Origin: an uncultured Bacteroidales bacterium
GTDB taxonomy: Bacteria > Bacteroidota > Bacteroidia > Bacteroidales > F082
Direction: 5' to 3'
Length of the DNA stretch: 40,031 nt
Assembly: GCA_937926515.1 (NCBI GenBank)
Contig: CALAZZ010000193.1
Location: 1 to 40,031 of the forward strand
The position numbers were made by a program, and so were the translations under genes. The notes under the pieces were generated by a model that made no database searches, was not told where the DNA came from, and worked only from the letters and a program-made list of their open reading frames with translations. Below are positions 1-9,077 of the stretch, piece by piece; the first letter of the stretch is position 1, and every line of letters begins with the position of its first letter.

Positions 1-73
1 AGTTATCAACTGAAAGTGTTGATATCATTGGTTTATAGAGTTAGGCGAATGAGCCAACGTAGAAGATCATAAC

Positions 74-110
74 AAAGGAGGCTGTCCTTACGAGGCAGCC
101 TCCTTTTAAG
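74..110. terminator. Strong intrinsic terminator, probably bidirectional
   Basis: An 11-bp perfect stem (AAAGGAGGCTG at 74-84 with CAGCCTCCTTT at 96-106) has an 11-nt loop. A T-run follows on the plus strand and an A-rich flank lies on the other side. It sits downstream of the minus-strand SusC/SusD/lipoprotein operon and probably also ends whatever plus-strand gene enters from the left edge. Confidence 0.85.
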
Positions 111-169
111 TTGTATCCATATACCTAGATATGGATTTATAGGAATTTCATCAATAAGGGATTAAATCC

Positions 170-967
170 TTATTGTTTAGTAAATGTAAAGGCATATGAG
201 CCAAATGAACCCTGATCAACAGTGATGTTGAAAAGCATTTCATAAGTTCCATCACATGTGTTGAGCAGACCTGTGCCTGCGTATGCAATGTTTGTGTATC
301 CAAATGCATTGGATGCAAGCACTGTTCTTTCTGCAACTACAGAAAAGTCTAATGGGTTAACAATCATCTTTAATGGGCCTTGGTCTTCGTCAAGTCCATC
401 CAAAGCGGCTAATCCTGCAACATATAAAATGTATTCGTCATCAGGGTCAGCAGTGATTGTAATAGTACCATCAACTGCCCATGCTGCACTAAATGCATTA
501 TAACTACCGGTAACATTATCAGTATCATAAGCACAAACTACAGCTGCGTTAAAAGAAGCACTACTTCTATAGGTTTTATCACCCTGTATTGTTAATGCTT
601 CAAAATTAAATGCAGCACCTTCTTCTACATCATCGAGCTGCATGCCCAAAGCGGCAGCAGCCTCATGCATATAGATTTGCACATTTTGCGGAAAAGATGT
701 AAATGACTTAACTTCAACTCTTTTCATATCTCCATTATAGGAAACGATCAATTTCACTTCGCTCACCACATCCGAATCTACATCCAGATCAAATTGAACG
801 AAAGTATTCGCAGGATCGTTTACGTCAAATACTGCAGGATTTAGGTTCGTTATCGAGGGAACAATACCCTCGCCTCTTACACCAGCAGGATCCACAACTT
901 CTGTTTCACATGATGTAAAGGCTAGAACCATCGCTACCAGAAATGTAATTGTTTTAAATGTTTTCAT
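170..967 (-). CDS. SusE/SusF-position surface lipoprotein, unknown function
   Basis: A 265-residue lipoprotein. The N-terminus is a typical SPII signal (MKTFKTITFLVAMVLAFTSC) with the lipobox cysteine at residue 20, so it is membrane anchored. The rest is rich in beta-forming stretches and acidic residues and shows no enzyme motif that I recognise. It lies 27 bp downstream of the SusD-like gene and ends before a strong terminator, so it is the third gene of a susC-susD-X operon. In characterised Sus-like systems this position usually encodes an auxiliary surface ligand-binding lipoprotein (SusE/SusF type). That role is inferred from position only, because the sequence is not close enough to call by eye. 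Confidence 0.8.
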   Translation of the reverse strand: MKTFKTITFLVAMVLAFTSCETEVVDPAGVRGEGIVPSITNLNPAVFDVNDPANTFVQFDLDVDSDVVSEVKLIVSYNGDMKRVEVKSFTSFPQNVQIYMHEAAAALGMQLDDVEEGAAFNFEALTIQGDKTYRSSASFNAAVVCAYDTDNVTGSYNAFSAAWAVDGTITITADPDDEYILYVAGLAALDGLDEDQGPLKMIVNPLDFSVVAERTVLASNAFGYTNIAYAGTGLLNTCDGTYEMLFNITVDQGSFGSYAFTFTKQ

Positions 968-994
968 ATTCTAGTTATTTTAATTTATTAAATA

Positions 995-2437
995 TTAGCG
1001 TGTGCCTCCGGCCCACCATACTCGTTCAGAAAATACGTAGGTTCCATCTCCATAAGCGGAGCGAACATTTTCGTTTGTTGTTACATCACTCGCTCCATAT
1101 GTAAAGCGCCATGGGAACTGGGATGAGTTCAAAGGATTAGCAAGTTCAATCACATTGTCACCCATTGCTGAAAGACGACGATAGTCATTGTAAGCTTCAA
1201 TTGCTTCTTCCTCAAAGAATGCTATGTATTTTTGATTCATAACTTCCGCAAGCGGATTAGAATCAAATCTTGAACTTACTACATTATCAAAGTAGTCATC
1301 TGCAGCAGCAGCGGCTAGGCCAATATTCACTTTTTGGAAAGCAGCAGAAATAGCATTTTTTAGTGCAGTTTTAGCTGCTCCAAGGTCTCCTAAGCGAACA
1401 TGAGCTTCTGCTTTCAAAAATTCAATTTCATGATAACTCAACAAATACGTAGGTGCTGTCGGTGTAGATATTGCTGAGATCGAATAGCGCCCTTGCACTT
1501 GAACCGGACTTCCGTTGGGTGCAAATTCAAAACCGTCTGAAGCAGGGTGTGCTTTCCAGAAAATGGTATCTCTTGGATCACTTCTTTCTTCCAATTTATC
1601 AGCTAAGCTCTGACTGGCACCAAAATAATCGCGATCGGTAAAGAAACGATAGAATGGACTATATGTAGTTGAGCCATTGTAAAGGAACTTGCATTCTTCA
1701 GCAGAAGAGGAAAAGGACTGGTTAGCACTAGCGATAACATCAGCATATGCTGGCGACTTATGTGATAAGCGCATGAGATAACGTGCTTTTAAACCGTGTG
1801 CAAATTTTAACCATTTCTCAGTATCACCACCATAGATGAAGTCTTGGCCGCCAAGGGGTGGAAATACAGTTGATTGTCCCAGATTTCCAATTGCAGCATC
1901 AACAAGTTGAAGAATTTCAGCGTAGATAGCTTCCTGAGAATCAAGTGTTGGTGTGAAGATAACTCCTGGTTGCAAAGCTTCTGACCATGGCACATCACCC
2001 ATTAGATCAGTAAGTATTGCTAGAGTATAGGCGTTTAGAGCTTGAGCAATTCCCAATGTGTGGAAATTGCCTTCCTCAGAGCCTCCTTCGGAACATTTCA
2101 CGATAATAAGCCTCAGATCCGCAAGATTTCTATACATAGAATTCCATGAGTTATTGTAAGTAGTCGCACTTACAGGTTCACCTGACCTGATTTCGGCATT
2201 ATAGCTCTGATTCCAAATACCGACGTTATGCTCAATATAAACTGATGAGTAGAATGCAAGGTCGCTTCCTGTAATAGTAAAGGCGGTTCTTGTCATAACA
2301 TCTGTAATAATCAAGTTTGAGGCAACATCAGTAGGGTCATTCACATTTTTATTGATATCATCCATGACTTCTTTTGAACATGACCATATACCTATGACCA
2401 GTACTCCAGATAGCAGGATATTAAGTAACTTTCTCAT
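995..2437 (-). CDS. SusD/RagB-family surface lipoprotein
   Basis: A 480-residue lipoprotein with an SPII signal ending at Cys20 (GIWSC). It has the SusD-type pattern: an early stretch on asparagine-rich positions (NKNVNDPTD), helical TPR-like segments with WNSMYRNLADLRLI and ALNAYTLAILTDLMGDVPWSEAL, a central KWLKFAHGLKARYLMRLS segment, and YHEIEFLKAEAHVRLGDLGAAK near the C-terminal third. These are typical of the SusD_RagB/SusD-like_2 group. SusD proteins sit on the cell surface as a lid over their SusC partner and capture the nutrient before TonB-dependent import. The gene follows susC by 18 bp. No glycoside hydrolase, sulfatase or peptidase gene is attached, so the substrate cannot be assigned. 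Confidence 0.93.
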   Translation of the reverse strand: MRKLLNILLSGVLVIGIWSCSKEVMDDINKNVNDPTDVASNLIITDVMTRTAFTITGSDLAFYSSVYIEHNVGIWNQSYNAEIRSGEPVSATTYNNSWNSMYRNLADLRLIIVKCSEGGSEEGNFHTLGIAQALNAYTLAILTDLMGDVPWSEALQPGVIFTPTLDSQEAIYAEILQLVDAAIGNLGQSTVFPPLGGQDFIYGGDTEKWLKFAHGLKARYLMRLSHKSPAYADVIASANQSFSSSAEECKFLYNGSTTYSPFYRFFTDRDYFGASQSLADKLEERSDPRDTIFWKAHPASDGFEFAPNGSPVQVQGRYSISAISTPTAPTYLLSYHEIEFLKAEAHVRLGDLGAAKTALKNAISAAFQKVNIGLAAAAADDYFDNVVSSRFDSNPLAEVMNQKYIAFFEEEAIEAYNDYRRLSAMGDNVIELANPLNSSQFPWRFTYGASDVTTNENVRSAYGDGTYVFSERVWWAGGTR

Positions 2438-2455
2438 AATTTATCTTTTTTTTAA

Positions 2456-5400
2456 TTAAAACGTAATATCTAAAGTAAATCCGTAGCTGGTGGTTTGAGG
2501 TAGTGAGAACCTTTCAAAAGAACCACCCATATTAGTATTACCTTGTGAAGTTTCTGGGTCAAGGTTGCGAAGTTCAGTCCAAAGCAAAATATTTCTTGCA
2601 TAGAGTGAAATGCCTGCGGTTGCTGTCTTGTAAATATTTCTTGGCAGCTGATACCTTAATGAAATTTCACGCAATTTTACGAATGAGTTATCATGGATAT
2701 AATACTCATCAACATTTGACAATACGTCTGCATACAGTCTTTCAATTGCTCTTGGATCGTTTGGTCCACCTCTTACAATATCGTTTGGTGTGCCATCTGG
2801 TTTTACACCCTCATAAATGAAGGTTGATTCTCTGTCTTCGGTAACAGCTGACATTCCATAAAGGTCAAGCAAACCATTTGATCCGGAATACATTTGACCG
2901 CCATTTTTCCATTCAAATACAGTGCTTAAAGACAGCGATTTGTAAGTGAAAGCTGTTGTTCCATTAAGAATAAAATCAGGTGAAGCCTCACCAATTACAT
3001 CAGGATCACCAGCTTGAGGGAACCCATGGTTCCAAGCTCCGGGATCGTCAACTACAACGATATTACCAGCATCATCACGCACAAAAGAGGTACCATAAAT
3101 AACCGGGAAGGTGTTGCCAATACCTGCACGTACCTGAGGTGTTACGAAACCACCCAAAAAGATGCTTTCAACACCAGGAGCAAGTTCATCAACCATATTG
3201 GTTAGTTTGGTGTAATTGATATTAATATCCCACCTGAAATCTCTGGTTCTGACTGGAGTTGTATAAAGCATAATCTCATGTACATCAGTGGTAATTGCAC
3301 CTCCGTTCATAACGAGTGTACCCGAACCGGTAGAACCGGCAAGTGGAACTGGGAAAATTTGATCTGTAACATTCTGATTTGAGAAAGTATAGTCAATACC
3401 TAGCCTGTTGTCCAGGAATTTCAGATCAATACCTATCTCATAGGATTTGGTATTCTGAGGTTTTAGGTTGGGGTCATACAGTGAATAACTTGGAATGTAA
3501 GCACTGATACCACCAATTGGGTATTGAATTGGATTTCCAATCCAGAATCCCCCAGAATAAGTTGGAGACACAAAGAAGTTATCATAGTAAGTGCCTGCCT
3601 GGCCCACTTCAGCGTAGGATGCCCGTATTTTTGCATACGAGAGCCAGTCAATATCCCTTAAAGCATTGAGTTCAGATGCAACAAATGACAATGACACAGA
3701 AGGATAAAAGAATGATCTGTTGTCAGTAGGCATGGTTGAAACAATATCATTTCTGCCAGTAGCATTCAAAAACAGCATTGACCTCCATGAGAGTGAAAAG
3801 CTACCGAAAAATCCAACAATTCTTCTTTGCCATTGTGCTTCGTTAGCCGATACAACACTAGCATTGCCGATATGGTTCCAGCCGGGGAAATTAAAGTTTT
3901 GTCCTGTTTCTTCGTATTCTTTTGTGTTTTCGTGGTTTAATTCGTTACCAACCATCACATTGAAATCTAAATCATCTGTAATTTTCCAATCCAGAGAAGC
4001 AGTTAACAGTGAGTTGAAGATTGAATTTGTTTTTCCATAGTTATCAATTACTCCTCTTGAGTTACCCCTACTACCATAGCCGAAAATATCCTGGAGGTGA
4101 GTAGTGTAGGTATCTGCACCTGCTTGATAGCGTACATTCAGGGTTTTGCTATGATCAAGTATGGCTTTGTAATTGATATATGCATTTCCGAAGAAACGGT
4201 TTGTGTTTTCATTAAAGGTGTTGTTATCAGGGACCCAATATGGGTTATCAAAACTACCACCACGGAAATAGATCTGACGGGTAGGTTCACCTGGCCTGTG
4301 GTAAGGAATACCGGCAAGGTTATAGCTGGAGGGGGCAGCAAGAATCCCAGTTAAGGATCCATCATTGGCGCCGGATAGTTTATCAATGTCCACAGTTGAA
4401 TAATTAGCTGAGAAACCTACTTTGAAATTATCATTGAGATTTCTTTCTGCGTTTGCCCTAACGTTGTATCGGGTCATACCTGTATTTAATGCAATACCGG
4501 TTTGTTCCGTATTGCTGAATCCAAGCGAGAAATGTCCCTCATTTGTTGCTTGTGAAACATTAATATTGTTAGACATCGTATAACCGGTCTGGTAGTAATC
4601 ATCCCAGTTATTATAAACTTTGGGTAATACCCAGGGATCCAGTCCGGCTAGTTCAAGTTGAGGTACCCTGAAATAACCTGGACGATCAAAGTTGTTTCCA
4701 CCGTGATTTGGATCATCCGGTAGGTCAACAATTCTGGGTCCCCATGACATTGAAGAAGTTGGAACATAGTTTCCACCTGTGCCCTGAGCCCAAGTAGTCT
4801 GGTAATCAGGAGTCCTGGAAACTTGGTCGAAACTACTCGAATGACTGATCGATACAACTGGTCTTCCAATTTGATTGCTTTTCCCACTCTTAGTGGTAAT
4901 AATGATTACACCGTTGGAAGCACGAATACCGTACAAGGCACTTGCAGCTTGTCCTTTAAGTACTTCGATACTTTCGATATCGTTAGGGTTGATGTCAATT
5001 GCACGATTTGAGATATCTGCTCCTGTTACACTGTTAAGCGTGGAGTAAGCAGGTTCTGAGGAAATAGGCATCCCATCAACAACATATAATGGGGTGTTGT
5101 TTCCGGTAAATGACCTTGCACCTCTGATTTGGAACTGCGAGGAGGCACCTGGCATACCACTAGATGGCTTAATATCTACACCTGCAATTTTGCCTTGTAA
5201 CGCACCAAGTAAATCTGAATTGCTTGTACGCGCAATTGCTTCATTATCAACATCTTGAACAGCATATCCTAGGGATTTCCGTTCTCGACTGATACCAAAT
5301 GCAGTAACAACAAGCTCATCTAGTGCTACTACATCCGTTTCCATCGTAACATTGATATTGCTGCGCCCTGCAATTTCAACTTCCTGGGTTCGCATACCAA

Positions 5401-5629
5401 TGAAACTGAAAACTAGTGTTCTGGCCTCAGGTGGAACATCAAATGAATAGTTCCCGTCGAGGTCGGTAACCGTTCCGGTTGTGGTTCCCTTAACAAATAC
5501 TGTTACACCTGGGACTCCACTACCATCCTCTGAACTGGTTACCTTTCCAGTCACGGTCCTTGTTTGTGCAAAAGCATGACTTATACCTGCCACAAGCAAG
5601 AACACTAACATAATTGTAATTTTTCTCAT
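2456..5629 (-). CDS. SusC/RagA-family TonB-dependent outer-membrane transporter
   Basis: A 1057-residue outer-membrane protein. Residues 1-21 form a Sec signal peptide ending AFA-Q. Residues of about 25-110 form the carboxypeptidase-D-like regulatory domain typical of SusC (TVTGKVTSSEDGSGVPGVTV, then GTVTDLDGNYSF). Residues of about 115-240 form the plug, with the SusC signatures LLGALQGKIAGVDI and NNTPLYVVDGMPI followed by IESIEVLKGQAASALYG. The remainder is a long beta-barrel ending in a C-terminal phenylalanine, as expected for BAM-assembled barrels. It forms the transport pore for the SusD-like lipoprotein encoded 18 bp downstream. No sigma/anti-sigma or hybrid two-component regulator lies beside it in this window, so its regulator is elsewhere or off the left edge. 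The family call is secure; the substrate is unknown. Confidence 0.97.
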   Translation of the reverse strand: MRKITIMLVFLLVAGISHAFAQTRTVTGKVTSSEDGSGVPGVTVFVKGTTTGTVTDLDGNYSFDVPPEARTLVFSFIGMRTQEVEIAGRSNINVTMETDVVALDELVVTAFGISRERKSLGYAVQDVDNEAIARTSNSDLLGALQGKIAGVDIKPSSGMPGASSQFQIRGARSFTGNNTPLYVVDGMPISSEPAYSTLNSVTGADISNRAIDINPNDIESIEVLKGQAASALYGIRASNGVIIITTKSGKSNQIGRPVVSISHSSSFDQVSRTPDYQTTWAQGTGGNYVPTSSMSWGPRIVDLPDDPNHGGNNFDRPGYFRVPQLELAGLDPWVLPKVYNNWDDYYQTGYTMSNNINVSQATNEGHFSLGFSNTEQTGIALNTGMTRYNVRANAERNLNDNFKVGFSANYSTVDIDKLSGANDGSLTGILAAPSSYNLAGIPYHRPGEPTRQIYFRGGSFDNPYWVPDNNTFNENTNRFFGNAYINYKAILDHSKTLNVRYQAGADTYTTHLQDIFGYGSRGNSRGVIDNYGKTNSIFNSLLTASLDWKITDDLDFNVMVGNELNHENTKEYEETGQNFNFPGWNHIGNASVVSANEAQWQRRIVGFFGSFSLSWRSMLFLNATGRNDIVSTMPTDNRSFFYPSVSLSFVASELNALRDIDWLSYAKIRASYAEVGQAGTYYDNFFVSPTYSGGFWIGNPIQYPIGGISAYIPSYSLYDPNLKPQNTKSYEIGIDLKFLDNRLGIDYTFSNQNVTDQIFPVPLAGSTGSGTLVMNGGAITTDVHEIMLYTTPVRTRDFRWDININYTKLTNMVDELAPGVESIFLGGFVTPQVRAGIGNTFPVIYGTSFVRDDAGNIVVVDDPGAWNHGFPQAGDPDVIGEASPDFILNGTTAFTYKSLSLSTVFEWKNGGQMYSGSNGLLDLYGMSAVTEDRESTFIYEGVKPDGTPNDIVRGGPNDPRAIERLYADVLSNVDEYYIHDNSFVKLREISLRYQLPRNIYKTATAGISLYARNILLWTELRNLDPETSQGNTNMGGSFERFSLPQTTSYGFTLDITF

Positions 5630-5699
5630 AATGATGAAATTTGGTTAGTGAATTGATTAAACTTCTGTTTGATTATGCAATCATTTTTATTGAAATCGT

Positions 5700-5719
5700 T
5701 TGCACTTTTGAGGGTGCAA
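5700..5719. promoter_or_regulatory. Inverted repeat in the susC leader/promoter region
   Basis: A perfect 6-bp inverted repeat (TTGCAC, 8-nt spacer, GTGCAA) lies 71 bp upstream of the susC start codon, in a 236-bp non-coding gap (5630-5865). On the minus strand a weak -7-like TAACTTGC overlaps its edge, with a TTTG about 18 bp further upstream. It could be an operator or an mRNA hairpin. Otherwise the gap is AT-rich and shows no recognisable element. Confidence 0.3.
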
Positions 5720-5865
5720 GTTATAAATTCTACTTCGATTACAAAAAATTAACACAAAAATAATTTTCAATTAATCTGGCCATTTATTTATATGCATGTA
5801 AATCAATACTATAGGTGACATTATTAAATTTTAGGACAGAATAATCCAATGAATATAAGATAGAT

Positions 5866-6324
5866 TTAGTCTTCTAATGGTTGCATTTTTTTAAATCCAA
5901 AGCTTAGAAATATTAAGAAAAGCAACAATAAGCCTGATTCAACGGCATATTTTTGCCATCCTTCAGTACCGCTTAAGATGAATTGATAGCCCATGATCAG
6001 AAAAGAGGAAAGCACAAATACCACCGCTCCAATTATTTTTTTCTTTAGTACCAGTGTTATTCCATAAACAGCACCCAGGTTCATCATCAAGCCTGCCAAC
6101 AGGAAAAGGATGATCTGCAAACGTGTGAGGCCCAGTTCAGGCAAATATTGCATACTTAATCCGGTGATAAACTCATTGAAAACAAGTGCAACAAGGAGAA
6201 CCAGGCCGGACAAGCCATAATAGGCAATAGCAAAGGAACAGACCAAACGAAGCAAAATATGATTTTCGCTTCTCATTTTTTTTTCACTTAACGCTCCCAT
6301 TCTTTGTTTCATGGTCTTGATCAT
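5866..6324 (-). CDS. Small four-helix integral membrane protein, unknown function
   Basis: A 152-residue protein with four clear hydrophobic segments of about 20 residues (LVCSFAIAYYGLSGLVLLVA; IILFLLAGLMMNLGAVYGIT; IIGAVVFVLSSFLIMGYQFI; VESGLLLLFLIFLSFGF). The N-terminus is basic and cytoplasmic and the tail is short and charged. No catalytic or binding motif is visible. The start at 6324 is ATG, with a second ATG four codons in (6312) that could be used instead. The next gene upstream on the same strand has the same size and topology, so the two may be related or work together, but their sequences are not obviously similar. Existence as a gene is supported by length, topology and typical codon use; function is unknown. 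Confidence 0.75.
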   Translation of the reverse strand: MIKTMKQRMGALSEKKMRSENHILLRLVCSFAIAYYGLSGLVLLVALVFNEFITGLSMQYLPELGLTRLQIILFLLAGLMMNLGAVYGITLVLKKKIIGAVVFVLSSFLIMGYQFILSGTEGWQKYAVESGLLLLFLIFLSFGFKKMQPLED

Positions 6325-6408
6325 TTACAAATATACCGTAATACAAAGTGTTTTAACCTACCGCACCCGCATTTAATTATCATTAAAAGGGTGTCATACC
6401 TCTACTGA

Positions 6409-6416
6409 CAAAGTTA
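6409..6416 (-). promoter_or_regulatory. Bacteroidota -7 element (TAACTTTG), candidate
   Basis: Reads TAACTTTG on the minus strand, matching TAnnTTTG, about 85 bp upstream of the 5866-6324 gene. A second match (TATATTTG, 6328-6335) is nearer the start codon, so the actual start of transcription is uncertain. Confidence 0.35.
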
Positions 6417-6431
6417 AAAAGCTAATGGCCA

Positions 6432-6869
6432 CTAATCCATAATATTGCGAAATCGAAGATACAACAATATAAATAAGGTGGTAATCAACAGGTCAAACAT
6501 TGGAAAGGAATCCATAGGCTTGTACACATAGATGGTTGAAACGATCAGTATCATTAGCTGTGACAAGGCATATAAATGAAAACCTGCCCTCCTCAGTTGC
6601 CACATATGCATAACTCCTGTGAAAGAGATCACCATCAACAGTCCGCTTAATAAGAAATAGATCCTATCGATTGAACTAAAAAAATCCAGATTAAAAGCTG
6701 TGGCATCATAATCACCTGAAGAGATTACTGAAAGTATGGCATCGTGCAGAAAAAATACCATGAAACTGCTAAAAGCTCCAATGCCACTGCCAATAAAACT
6801 TAGAACGCAAAGGAAGCTAAGCAGTTGAGGTCTTTTTTTTACTGGTTTTTGCTGTGATGCGTCATCCAT
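6432..6869 (-). CDS. Small four-helix integral membrane protein, unknown function
   Basis: A protein of 145 residues if translation starts at the ATG at 6869 (MDDASQQKPVKKRPQ). An upstream TTG at 6893 would add eight residues but is less likely. A basic, soluble N-terminus of about 15 residues is followed by four hydrophobic segments: one at about 18-42 that is glycine- and phenylalanine-rich, one with FLLSGLLMVISFTGVMHMW, one with LYALSQLMILIVSTIYVY, and a final LLITTLFILLYLRF. No known motif was recognised. It lies 81 bp downstream of the ammonia-lyase gene and could be read through from it. There is no basis for a functional assignment. Confidence 0.75.
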   Translation of the reverse strand: MDDASQQKPVKKRPQLLSFLCVLSFIGSGIGAFSSFMVFFLHDAILSVISSGDYDATAFNLDFFSSIDRIYFLLSGLLMVISFTGVMHMWQLRRAGFHLYALSQLMILIVSTIYVYKPMDSFPMFDLLITTLFILLYLRFRNIMD

Positions 6870-6950
6870 AATTTGTCGTTTGTTTATTAACAAGTCTGGT
6901 TAATTAACCTTACACTGAAGAGTATTTTTTCATGATTTAATTTAAGATAA

Positions 6951-8474
6951 CTATTCAAGTCTTCCAATTATTTGTTCAACATCATTCAGAATCTCGCAAC
7001 GTTTAACCAAGTCTTTCATAGCGTTATGATCGTCATAAAGAGGCCTGTCAATATCTAAAAAATCAACATACTTGCGGATTACACGATGAGCTTCCATGGT
7101 TCCCTGTCCAAATTTATATTCGCGAAAATCGAGGGCTTGCGCAGCAGCCATAAGTTCAATGCCAAGAATACCATATGCGTTATCCATGATCTGGTTGTTT
7201 TTGAGTGCTGTATTCATGCCCATTGACACAAAATCTTCCTGGTCGGCAGCAGCAGGTATGGATTGAATGCTGGCAGGCGCGGACAGGATACGTTGTTCAA
7301 CAATCTGCATATCGGCTGTGTATTGCGAAAGCATTAATCCGGAGAACATGCCGGCACCCTTGGTCAGAAATGCAGGCAGACCAACGCTAAGTGCAGGATT
7401 GTTCAACCTGTTCATCCGCCTTTCCGACAGGACACAAACCATTGTTATGGCAGCTCCCGCCATATCCATTGGCAATGAAACAGGTGAACCCTGAAAGTTA
7501 GCGCCGGAAAGTTGTAGGTTTTCATCCGGAAAGAAAATGGGATTGTCACCAACTCCATTCAATTCAATCTCAACTTGCGATCGCGCCCATGCCAGGGCAT
7601 CATGAGCGGCGCCAATTACCTGTGGTGTAGAACGCATGCTGTAGGCGTCCTGCACTTTACATTTGATTCTTCCTTCAGCAAGGTCACCACCTTTGATCAT
7701 CTTTTGGATGGCTTTTGCGGTCCGAATTGCCCCTTTGAAACCCCGTACTTCATGAATCTTTGAGGCATATGGTTTCATATTGGCCTTTAGGGCCTCAAGT
7801 GACATGGAGGCTGCAATCTCAGCCTGTTTCAGGAAGTTATTAGCATCATACAGAAATAAGGCACTCATAGCTGTAAGCACATTGGAGCCATTGATTGTGG
7901 CAAGTCCGTCCCTGGCCTCCAGTCCGGGAATGGGAATACCGGCTTTGTTAAAGGCTTCCTTTCCGCTTAAAAGCTCGCCTTTATAAAATGCTTTTCCTTC
8001 ACCCATCATTAAAAGGGCGATTTGCGACATGGGAGCAAGGTCGCCACAGGCACCAACACTTCCTTTTTCACAAACATAAGGAGTAACCTCCTTGTTCAAC
8101 ATTTCAACGAGTGTTTGTGTGATTTCAGGCCTGCAACCAGAATTGCCATGAGCATGTACATTGATACGTCCCAACATTGCACCACGAACGTGTTCCAATG
8201 GCATAGCTTGGCCAATGCCTGCAGCATGATTGTAAATCAGGTATTTTTGAAAGTCTCTAACCTGGTCATCACTGAGTACAACTTCAGAAAACTCACCAAT
8301 ACCTGTGTTCACACCATACATGATCTCGCGGGCAATAATTTTCTTTTCAAGCATAGCCCGGCATTTTTTGATCCGGTCAATGGCTTCAGGATGCAATTCA
8401 ACTTTTTTGCCTTGTCGTGCTACTGCCACAACGTCTTCAACACTAAGGTTGTCACCAGTGATAATTAAGCTCAT
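6951..8474 (-). CDS. hutH: MIO-type histidine/aromatic amino acid ammonia-lyase with Ala-Cys-Gly triad
   Basis: A 507-residue, full-length member of the HAL/PAL/TAL family, which eliminates ammonia from an amino acid (histidine to urocanate in HAL) using the self-made MIO electrophile. The family segment GSVGACGDLAPMSQ puts Ala142-Cys143-Gly144 where the MIO triad is normally Ala-Ser-Gly. Other active-site positions agree with histidine lyase numbering: Tyr53 (MYGVNTGIG), His83 (YNHAAG), the AYSMRSTPQVIG segment with Tyr and Arg, ANFQGSP, and the Glu of DQEDFVSM. His83 and that Glu favour histidine over phenylalanine or tyrosine. No hutU, hutI or hutG is nearby, so the Hut pathway context is missing. 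Published mutagenesis of Pseudomonas HAL found Ser143Cys still active, so the Cys need not be inactivating. The family is certain; the substrate is inferred. Confidence 0.9.
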   Translation of the reverse strand: MSLIITGDNLSVEDVVAVARQGKKVELHPEAIDRIKKCRAMLEKKIIAREIMYGVNTGIGEFSEVVLSDDQVRDFQKYLIYNHAAGIGQAMPLEHVRGAMLGRINVHAHGNSGCRPEITQTLVEMLNKEVTPYVCEKGSVGACGDLAPMSQIALLMMGEGKAFYKGELLSGKEAFNKAGIPIPGLEARDGLATINGSNVLTAMSALFLYDANNFLKQAEIAASMSLEALKANMKPYASKIHEVRGFKGAIRTAKAIQKMIKGGDLAEGRIKCKVQDAYSMRSTPQVIGAAHDALAWARSQVEIELNGVGDNPIFFPDENLQLSGANFQGSPVSLPMDMAGAAITMVCVLSERRMNRLNNPALSVGLPAFLTKGAGMFSGLMLSQYTADMQIVEQRILSAPASIQSIPAAADQEDFVSMGMNTALKNNQIMDNAYGILGIELMAAAQALDFREYKFGQGTMEAHRVIRKYVDFLDIDRPLYDDHNAMKDLVKRCEILNDVEQIIGRLE

Positions 8475-8596
8475 CTATTAATAACTTTTAGGGTTTAACT
8501 TGGTTTGTGATTTTTGGATGGCTAAGGTAGATAAAATTTGGACTGAAAACGGCTAATGTTTAAAGTTTCACAACAGGAATGCATCAAGGTTATGCG

Positions 8597-8604
8597 TATT
8601 TTTG
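8597..8604 (+). promoter_or_regulatory. Bacteroidota -7 element (TATTTTTG) for the thioredoxin-like gene
   Basis: A perfect TAnnTTTG match ending 20 bp before the ATG at 8625. Transcription would begin about 15 nt before that codon. This rules against the longer reading frame opening at 8556 and supports the ATG at 8625. Confidence 0.55.
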
Positions 8605-8624
8605 TACCCTTCAAAACACAGCAT

Positions 8625-8942
8625 ATGGAGAAGTCGGATGTTCGACAGTTTATTGAAAATGAAAAGGCTGTTTTGCTATATTTTTATAGTGATCAATGTG
8701 CGCCTTGCGTCAGCCTTAGGCCCAGGGTTGCGGCTTTAATCACAGCTGAGTTTCCAGAAATGAAACTTAAACTTATTGATTCAGTTGCCAATCCAGCGGT
8801 AGCGGCACACTTCGGGGTGTTTGCCAACCCGACCATTTTGATTTTTTTTGAAGGCCACGAACAGGCACGTTTGAGCAAATATGTGTCAGTTTCTCAACTT
8901 AAGGAAGTTGTTGAAAGACCCTATCATTTACTTTTTGATTGA
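8625..8942 (+). CDS. Thioredoxin-like protein (CAPC)
   Basis: A 105-residue single-domain thioredoxin-fold protein. The active-site stretch is LLYFYSDQCAPC, with CAPC in place of the usual CGPC. The fold's cis-proline motif is present as FANPTILIF, followed by FFEGHEQ and a C-terminal helix. There is no signal peptide, so it is cytoplasmic. The reading frame extends 23 codons further upstream, but a good promoter element lies inside that extension, so the ATG at 8625 was chosen. It is transcribed away from the ammonia-lyase gene and towards thioredoxin reductase, 219 bp ahead with its own promoter. It is a plausible reductase substrate or general disulfide reductant. The changed CxPC dipeptide may shift the redox potential; that is inference. 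Confidence 0.88.
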   Translation: MEKSDVRQFIENEKAVLLYFYSDQCAPCVSLRPRVAALITAEFPEMKLKLIDSVANPAVAAHFGVFANPTILIFFEGHEQARLSKYVSVSQLKEVVERPYHLLFD

Positions 8943-9077
8943 AGCCTGGTTCTAACATGTCCAAATTGACGAGCTGTAATATAGCCTAGTCTGTCAAAAG
9001 TTCAGTATGGATATAAAGCGCTTAAATCCCACTAAAAAATTTACGACATTATGGCAGCCAAACCGACCGAACTTACC

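Noticed and set aside
1..72. Possible 3-prime end of a plus-strand gene (two frames, stopping at 36 and at 72)
   Set aside because: Either frame could be the tail of a gene ending before the 74-110 terminator, but 12-23 codons are too few to choose between them or to name a product.
8022..8468. A 148-codon plus-strand open frame
   Set aside because: It lies wholly antisense to the ammonia-lyase gene, shows no family pattern and has an unnatural Cys/His-rich composition. It is a shadow frame.
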